Positions 6,856 through 10,878 of a stretch of DNA of 10,878 nt are shown piece by piece. The stretch lies in contig PBOW01000004.1 of assembly GCA_002725365.1 (NCBI GenBank), positions 3,711 through 14,588 on the forward strand, written 5' to 3'. Below the pieces are notes generated by a model that saw only the letters and a list, made by a program, of their open reading frames with translations, did no database searches and was not told the origin of the DNA. The translations under genes were made by a program, and so were the position numbers. Within the stretch, counting starts at the first letter, position 1, and each line of letters opens with the position of its first letter. Source of the stretch: Chloroflexota bacterium. Lineage in GTDB: Bacteria > Chloroflexota > Dehalococcoidia > UBA2979.

Positions 6856-7992
6856 ATGACTCAAATTACAGAAATTCGCTCCCGTACGCTTCGCATTCCA
6901 CTCGATAACCCCACGTCCTTTTCAAATCGGACGGTATATTTTAGGGATCATCCTATTGTTGAGATCGAGTGCGATGATGGTCACACAGGTGTTGGCTTCT
7001 GTTACGCGGGTAATTCAAACGGGGCATTGGTGACGCAGGCAATTAGAGAGCTGCTCGCTCCAGTTATTCTTGGAGAGGATCCATTTCGGGTTGAAGGACT
7101 CTGGAAAGATATGTATCAGGAGGCCCTGCTGCATGGCCGTGCAGGTGCTGTGGTCCGGGCGATCTCAGCAATTGATATTGCTCTCTGGGACCATAATGCA
7201 AAGTCTGTAGAACTTCCTCTTTGGAAGTTGCTCGGAGGATTCTACAAGGATGTTGTGCCGGCCTATGCATCCGGTGGATACTATCTGGACGGCAAATCTT
7301 ATGACGGACTCGCTCAGGAACTGACGAGTTATGTTGATCAAGGTTTCAAGGCAGTCAAGATAAAGGTTGGACGTCTGTCTATATCAGAAGAGGCCGAGCG
7401 AATGCGTGTGGCGAGAGCCGCGATTGGTGATGACGTTGCCTTAATGCTCGACGCAAATAATGCATTCCAAAATCTTGAAACTGCGCTTCAATACATGAGA
7501 CGGGCATATGAGCCTTACGATCCATATTGGATGGAAGAGCCGTTTTCCCCGGATGAAATTGACATGCACGGGGAGCTTGCCAGCAGGACACATGTTCCCA
7601 TCGCAACAGGCGAAATCGAGGCAGGCCGATGGCGTTTCAAGGAATTACTTGATAAGAAAGCTGCGATGATTATCCAGCCCGATGCGGCCGTATTGGGTGG
7701 AGTCACTGAGTTCCGACGGATTGCAGCAACGGCTGGTTCATATGGGATTTCAGTAGCACCCCATTGGTTCCACGATCTGCACTTGCACTTAGTTGCGGGA
7801 TTACCAAACGGTACATTTGTCGAATTCTTTCCGGACGATCAAGTATTGTCATTTCGAAGGGTGATCGATCATCAGACCGAAGTCAGGGACGGGTCCCTAG
7901 TATTGCCGGATCGTCCTGGTATTGGATTTGGATTCAGATCTGAAGCCCTCGAACAATATGGTCTCGATGACTGGGAGTCTGTTCGGGCATAG
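6856..7992 (+). CDS. Mandelate racemase/muconate lactonizing-type enolase-superfamily enzyme
   Basis: Enolase-superfamily enzymes remove the proton next to a carboxylate on a Mg2+-bound substrate and then racemise, dehydrate or cycloisomerise it. The product is 378 aa, with the usual N-terminal capping domain (about 1-125) and a TIM barrel. The active site is complete. The KxK motif is K168-x-K170, and the metal ligands are D199 (in MLDAN), E227/E228 (in WMEEP) and E253 (in TGE). The Asp-His dyad is D276 (QPD) and H303 (APH), and E323 (FVEFF) could serve as the acid residue. KxK plus an Asp-His dyad places it in the mandelate racemase subgroup, which includes many sugar-acid dehydratases. The substrate cannot be read from sequence; dehydratase is the likeliest activity. 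ATG 6856 is supported by a purine-rich ribosome site. The gene stands alone, divergent from hemW and convergent with mcd, with no sugar-acid transporter or aldolase nearby. Confidence 0.88.
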   Translation: MTQITEIRSRTLRIPLDNPTSFSNRTVYFRDHPIVEIECDDGHTGVGFCYAGNSNGALVTQAIRELLAPVILGEDPFRVEGLWKDMYQEALLHGRAGAVVRAISAIDIALWDHNAKSVELPLWKLLGGFYKDVVPAYASGGYYLDGKSYDGLAQELTSYVDQGFKAVKIKVGRLSISEEAERMRVARAAIGDDVALMLDANNAFQNLETALQYMRRAYEPYDPYWMEEPFSPDEIDMHGELASRTHVPIATGEIEAGRWRFKELLDKKAAMIIQPDAAVLGGVTEFRRIAATAGSYGISVAPHWFHDLHLHLVAGLPNGTFVEFFPDDQVLSFRRVIDHQTEVRDGSLVLPDRPGIGFGFRSEALEQYGLDDWESVRA

Positions 7993-8024
7993 CTCTGGTC
8001 AATTTGCTTGGGCAAGCAGACTCC
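7974..8024. repeat. Inverted repeat across the convergent gene junction
   Basis: GGAGTCTG (7974-7981) and CAGACTCC (8017-8024) are perfect 8-bp inverted arms around the 6-bp gap between the enolase-family gene and mcd. A G:U and an A:U pair could lengthen the stem in RNA. Inside, GCTT-GGGC-AAGC (8006-8017) forms a separate small hairpin that competes for one base of the right arm. No T-run follows on either strand, so this is not a standard intrinsic terminator. It could still be a bidirectional 3'-end structure. Most of it is coding sequence, and chance is a real alternative. Confidence 0.35.
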
Positions 8025-9651
8025 GACCAATCACCTTGAGTTCGAGTATTGGTTTTGTCCCTTCGAAAATAGGTAGCACGAGAGCATCTACGACGTATCG
8101 TGAGGAAGCATCCTCTTCCGAATAACCCCAACCTCCATGCAGAAGTTGGGCTTCGCGAGTGACTTCCCCAGCTACGTCACACGACAGCAATTTAGCCATT
8201 GATGGCTCCACGGCTCTGGTGTCGAATACCCGTGCAGCCGCATAGGTGATATGGCGTGATGCAGCCAACCGAATGGCCATTCTCCCAATCATATATTGGG
8301 TGAGTTGATAATCTGCAAGTGTTTGTCCAAACTGAGTTCGTTGACTAACGTACTGGCACACTTTTTCTATTGCCGCCTGTATAAGCCCACAGGCCCGGCC
8401 GCCCGTTTGAATTCGTCCGGCAGCGAATCCGCCCATCTGCAGATAGAATCCCCTGTCGACGCCGGTATCCTCTCCCACGAGGCAGTCATGGGGCACCCAG
8501 AAATCGTCGATACCTATATTGAAGGAATGCATCCCTCTATATCCCAACGTCGGGTTGGCAGTTGCCTCCATGACACCGCCTTCTGGCTGTTCATACTTCC
8601 AGCTGTGTTCGTAAAATGGGTCTTTTTTAACCATGAATAGTGAAAGACCCTTGCTGCCCAGCTGACTGTCAGGATTAGTCCTGGCAAGTAAGGCCAATGT
8701 GGTCGCACGGCCGGAAAAGGTACTCCAGGCTTTGGCCCCATTTATGCGCCAGCCTCGTTGTCCTTCGTATTCGGCTGGTTCAGCTCGAGTTTGTAGGCTG
8801 GCAACGTCTGAGCCAGTATCGGGTTCTGTTACTGCCACGGCAATTAGTTCTTCACCAGCCGCAATTTTTGGGAGCCATGATTGTTTTTGTTCTTCAGTTC
8901 CTCCAGCGAGTAACGCTTTTGCCAGAATTTCTGGGCGGGTAGCTAAAGAGCCAGCTGCCGCAAGGGATGCTGCAGAGAGCTCTTCAGTGATAATAATCAT
9001 TGGCAAGTCACCCATGCCTGTTCCGCCGTACTCCTCTGGAATAGAGGAGCCAAAGAATCCCTGGGCAGAAAATTTCGAAAGCAGATCGTCCGGTACGAGT
9101 AAATCATTGCGATGGATTTCCTGAGCCAGAGGTGCGACTTCATTTTTTGCAAAATCACGTGCAGCGTCTCGGGTGAGTGTGGCTACTTCGTCTTCTAGTT
9201 CCACGTTATTCACACCACCAGTCTCAATGACTTCTCGACCGACCTTACGGATAATTTCTTCGTTCAGTCCAGACCGAATTAATTGTCGCAACGAGTCGGA
9301 GTTAATCTCACTGAGGTCCGATTCAGATAGACCAAAGTCATCCCAGGCCGATTCAACTTGGTTCCGCAATTTTTGAAGCACTTCGGCTGCGTAGCACATG
9401 GCCATTATGGCCGATCGTTCATCCAGATTATTTCGGTCATTGCTTCGTTCGACATATGCCGTCAGTTCTTGGGCAGCCTTTATTTCAGTAGCAAGATATG
9501 CCACTCGCTCAGTATGTACCTGATGTTCGTCAATGAGTTTCCCGCCGTCTGTTACGTTTGCAGCATGTTGGATAATTTTATCGACGAGTTCCTGCCCAGC
9601 ATCCACCAGTGTGCGAGCTGAGGTAACGGGATTTGTTGAGACTGTGGTCAT
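7999..9651 (-). CDS. mcd: (2S)-methylsuccinyl-CoA dehydrogenase (Mcd)
   Basis: Mcd is an FAD enzyme that oxidises (2S)-methylsuccinyl-CoA to mesaconyl-C1-CoA in the ethylmalonyl-CoA pathway, probably passing electrons to ETF. The product is 550 aa, against about 380 for common acyl-CoA dehydrogenases. Residues 1 to about 150 form the extra helical N-terminal domain known from Mcd. The dehydrogenase core follows, with SIPEEYGG (203-210), TRPEILAKALLAGGTEEQK (238-256), TEPDTGSDVAS (275-285), GYRGMHSF (370-377), GGWGY (506-510) and FEGT (529-532). E530 in FEGT is the expected catalytic base. The core matches my memory of the Rhodobacter enzyme closely. The start at 9649-9651 is preceded by GGGGAG (9662 down to 9657) at 5-bp spacing; the longer reading to 9714 would run into the mch gene and lacks this support. 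It lies 10 bp after mch, so the two are co-expressed. A broader-specificity dehydrogenase is the alternative. Confidence 0.87.
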   Translation of the reverse strand: MTTVSTNPVTSARTLVDAGQELVDKIIQHAANVTDGGKLIDEHQVHTERVAYLATEIKAAQELTAYVERSNDRNNLDERSAIMAMCYAAEVLQKLRNQVESAWDDFGLSESDLSEINSDSLRQLIRSGLNEEIIRKVGREVIETGGVNNVELEDEVATLTRDAARDFAKNEVAPLAQEIHRNDLLVPDDLLSKFSAQGFFGSSIPEEYGGTGMGDLPMIIITEELSAASLAAAGSLATRPEILAKALLAGGTEEQKQSWLPKIAAGEELIAVAVTEPDTGSDVASLQTRAEPAEYEGQRGWRINGAKAWSTFSGRATTLALLARTNPDSQLGSKGLSLFMVKKDPFYEHSWKYEQPEGGVMEATANPTLGYRGMHSFNIGIDDFWVPHDCLVGEDTGVDRGFYLQMGGFAAGRIQTGGRACGLIQAAIEKVCQYVSQRTQFGQTLADYQLTQYMIGRMAIRLAASRHITYAAARVFDTRAVEPSMAKLLSCDVAGEVTREAQLLHGGWGYSEEDASSRYVVDALVLPIFEGTKPILELKVIGRSLLAQAN

Positions 9652-9656
9652 GTGAA

Positions 9657-9662
9657 CTCCCC
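9657..9662 (-). promoter_or_regulatory. Ribosome binding site of mcd
   Basis: On the - strand this reads GGGGAG, 5 bp before the ATG at 9651. It decides the start of mcd against an in-frame upstream ATG at 9714 that would overlap the end of mch. The first base of the site is the last base of the mch stop codon, so translation of the two genes is probably coupled. Confidence 0.75.
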
Positions 9663-10744
9663 TATATATTATTATCCGCTGTTTTTGGAATAAGCACCGT
9701 GTAATCGAGATCAAGTACTACCTCAGGGCTATACCGTTCCCGTCCTTTGTCATCCGTGAACTTCAGGTCCACTTTTTCAGTAAACGGGTCGATATTTTTG
9801 GTTGCGACGAGCCTGAGCCTCAGTGCTCCTGCATCGTCACGGTCAAGTTCGATGGAATCTAGTACATCAGTCCAGGCATAGATGGTGTCACCAGCTAGTG
9901 TTGGGCTGGAATGGGTCCCGCCGTTGAAAGCCAGTATGCGAATCACATTTTCCAGACCGTTAAATGACAGGGCCCGGGCGACCGAAATGACATGACCTCC
10001 GTATGCCACTCTGGTCCCAAATCTTGAATTTTTCAAGGCATGTGCGTTGAAATGTGCCCGTGCAGTGTTCTGATACAGACGAGCGGCCATCTGATGTTCT
10101 GCTTCCTCGATCGCAACACCCTCAATATGGTGGATTCGCTCGCCAACTTGATAATCCTCCCAGAACCAATTCCCACCCGTCACGCTGGTATCAAATGTAT
10201 CGAGGTTCAGCTCTTCTGGGACGTACAAATCGGACAGTGAAACGGATTCCGGAGTGGTAGGAGTTATGGACTCTTCTGATATCTGATTGTGATCAGATTT
10301 GTTGACGAGTACCCAGCGGATAAGCGTTAGCACTTCCTCATTATTCTGGTTCAACCCGACAGTGCGGACCCAGATGATACCTGTATCGCCGCCACTTGAC
10401 TCTCTTCTGCCTATCACCTCACTTCGAGCATGAATTGTATCCCCGATGTACGCAGGTTTTCCGAAACGGACATCGGCATAGCCTAAGTTAGCCACCGCAT
10501 TCAGTGATATATCAGGGACAGACTTGCCGAACACGATATGGAATAACAGCAGGTCATTCACCGGCTCTCTTTTCAAGCCAAGGCTTTGGGCAAATGTTGC
10601 GTCGCAGAAGAGTGGATACCGAGATGCGGTCAAAGAAAGATAGAGCGAAGCATCACCTTCAGTGATAGTCCGTGGTGTTGGGTGAACTAAGACTCTCCCC
10701 ATTGTGAGGTCTTCATAATAGTTACCAACCGATGCTTTATTCAT
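9662..10744 (-). CDS. mch: Mesaconyl-CoA hydratase (Mch), tandem hot-dog/MaoC-like
   Basis: Mch hydrates mesaconyl-C1-CoA to beta-methylmalyl-CoA, the step after Mcd in the ethylmalonyl-CoA pathway; the same activity occurs in the 3-hydroxypropionate bicycle. The 360-aa product holds two MaoC-like hot-dog halves (about 7-150 and 192-350). The first half has FHIVFGKSVPDISLNAVANL (68-87), GDTIHARSEVIGRRESSGG (101-119) and TGIIWVRTVGLNQ (121-133), a run I recognise as highly characteristic of Mch. The second half has YQNTARAHFNAH (224-235), where N226/H231 may mark the hydratase site, and VAYGGHVISVARALSFNG (246-263). The start at 10742-10744 is chosen because AGGTGG lies 5 bp upstream and the N-terminus then matches the family; ATG 10804 would add 20 residues. 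Length is near the usual 345. It lies 10 bp ahead of mcd and 62 bp after an unidentified gene in the same direction. A generic MaoC dehydratase is unlikely given the first-half match. Confidence 0.87.
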   Translation of the reverse strand: MNKASVGNYYEDLTMGRVLVHPTPRTITEGDASLYLSLTASRYPLFCDATFAQSLGLKREPVNDLLLFHIVFGKSVPDISLNAVANLGYADVRFGKPAYIGDTIHARSEVIGRRESSGGDTGIIWVRTVGLNQNNEEVLTLIRWVLVNKSDHNQISEESITPTTPESVSLSDLYVPEELNLDTFDTSVTGGNWFWEDYQVGERIHHIEGVAIEEAEHQMAARLYQNTARAHFNAHALKNSRFGTRVAYGGHVISVARALSFNGLENVIRILAFNGGTHSSPTLAGDTIYAWTDVLDSIELDRDDAGALRLRLVATKNIDPFTEKVDLKFTDDKGRERYSPEVVLDLDYTVLIPKTADNNI

Positions 10745-10749
10745 GAATC

Positions 10750-10755
10750 CCACCT
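10750..10755 (-). promoter_or_regulatory. Ribosome binding site of mch
   Basis: On the - strand this reads AGGTGG, 5 bp before the ATG at 10744. It favours the internal start over the in-frame ATG at 10804. The spacing equals that of the mcd site. Confidence 0.7.
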
Positions 10756-10806
10756 GGATCAATTGTATGCTTCCTTGGCCTATGGGTCCCGATCGCACTA
10801 GCATGA

Positions 10807-10878
10807 CTAAATGACTGCGCGTCCAAGACTCTCAACAGGCGGGATATACAGAGGCTGGTTTGTGGTGGCTGCCTCAGG
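10807..10878 (-). CDS. 3' end of an unidentified gene upstream of mch
   Basis: On the - strand the last 72 bases read open from the window edge to a TAG at 10807-10809. They encode 23 residues, ending in QPLYIPPVESLGRAVI. The composition looks coding, and the spacing to the mch start (62 bp) fits an operon neighbour. I do not recognise the sequence. In other genomes mch is found near genes of ethylmalonyl-CoA or 3-hydroxypropionate metabolism, such as malyl-CoA lyase, CoA transferase, crotonyl-CoA carboxylase/reductase or ethylmalonyl-CoA mutase. The C-terminus did not clearly match those I remember. With so few codons a chance open frame cannot be excluded. Confidence 0.5.
   Translation of the reverse strand, partial: PEAATTNQPLYIPPVESLGRAVI

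Noticed and set aside
7999..9651. Ordinary short-chain acyl-CoA dehydrogenase
   Set aside because: It is 550 aa with a 150-residue helical N-terminal domain and sits beside Mch. Both point to methylsuccinyl-CoA dehydrogenase.
9652..9714. Upstream start for mcd adding 21 residues
   Set aside because: It overlaps the mch coding end, adds residues with no family match, and lacks the GGGGAG site that precedes the ATG at 9651.
10745..10804. Upstream start for mch adding 20 residues
   Set aside because: The AGGTGG site and the family-like N-terminus favour the ATG at 10744.
1..10878. Mobile elements, CRISPR arrays, tRNA/rRNA genes, toxin-antitoxin or defence systems
   Set aside because: No transposase, integrase, spaced repeat array, terminal inverted repeat or structured RNA gene was seen; no stretch over about 120 bp lacks a gene.

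Overview
The window looks like an ordinary bacterial chromosome segment of moderate GC (mid-to-high 40s % by eye). It is densely packed, with no mobile element, tRNA, rRNA or CRISPR array visible. Several traits suggest a Chloroflexota genome, possibly a marine SAR202/Dehalococcoidia-like lineage. These are a SecF that opens its periplasmic domain with PGIEFSSGTT, a mandelate-racemase-type enolase-superfamily gene, and CoA-thioester enzymes beside housekeeping genes. This lineage call is an inference from protein character, made without any database search.

Left part (2-3348, + strand): secD, secF and a YdcZ/DUF606-type membrane protein lie head to tail, probably as one transcription unit. 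SecD and SecF form the proton-driven accessory complex of the Sec translocon. This SecF carries an unusual insertion of about 120 residues in its periplasmic domain, and the end of that insertion resembles a bacterial SH3 domain.

Middle part (3357-6743, - strand): hemW, a small two-CxxC zinc-ribbon-like protein and selB run as a tight cluster (gaps of 13 and 20 bp). selB converges on the YdcZ gene with only 8 bp between stop codons. A 112-bp divergent intergenic region (6744-6855) separates hemW from an enolase-superfamily gene on the + strand (6856-7992).

Right part (7999-10878, - strand): a 360-aa tandem hot-dog hydratase recognised as mesaconyl-CoA hydratase (Mch) is followed 10 bp later by a 550-aa acyl-CoA dehydrogenase with a long N-terminal helical extension, recognised as (2S)-methylsuccinyl-CoA dehydrogenase (Mcd). 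They catalyse consecutive steps of the ethylmalonyl-CoA pathway: methylsuccinyl-CoA to mesaconyl-CoA to beta-methylmalyl-CoA. The last 72 bases hold the 3' end of another - strand gene, upstream of mch in the same direction, which I could not identify.

I see no clear undescribed multi-gene system. The points most worth a second look are the Mcd-Mch pair in this genome type, the SecF insertion, and the unassigned two-CxxC protein between hemW and selB.
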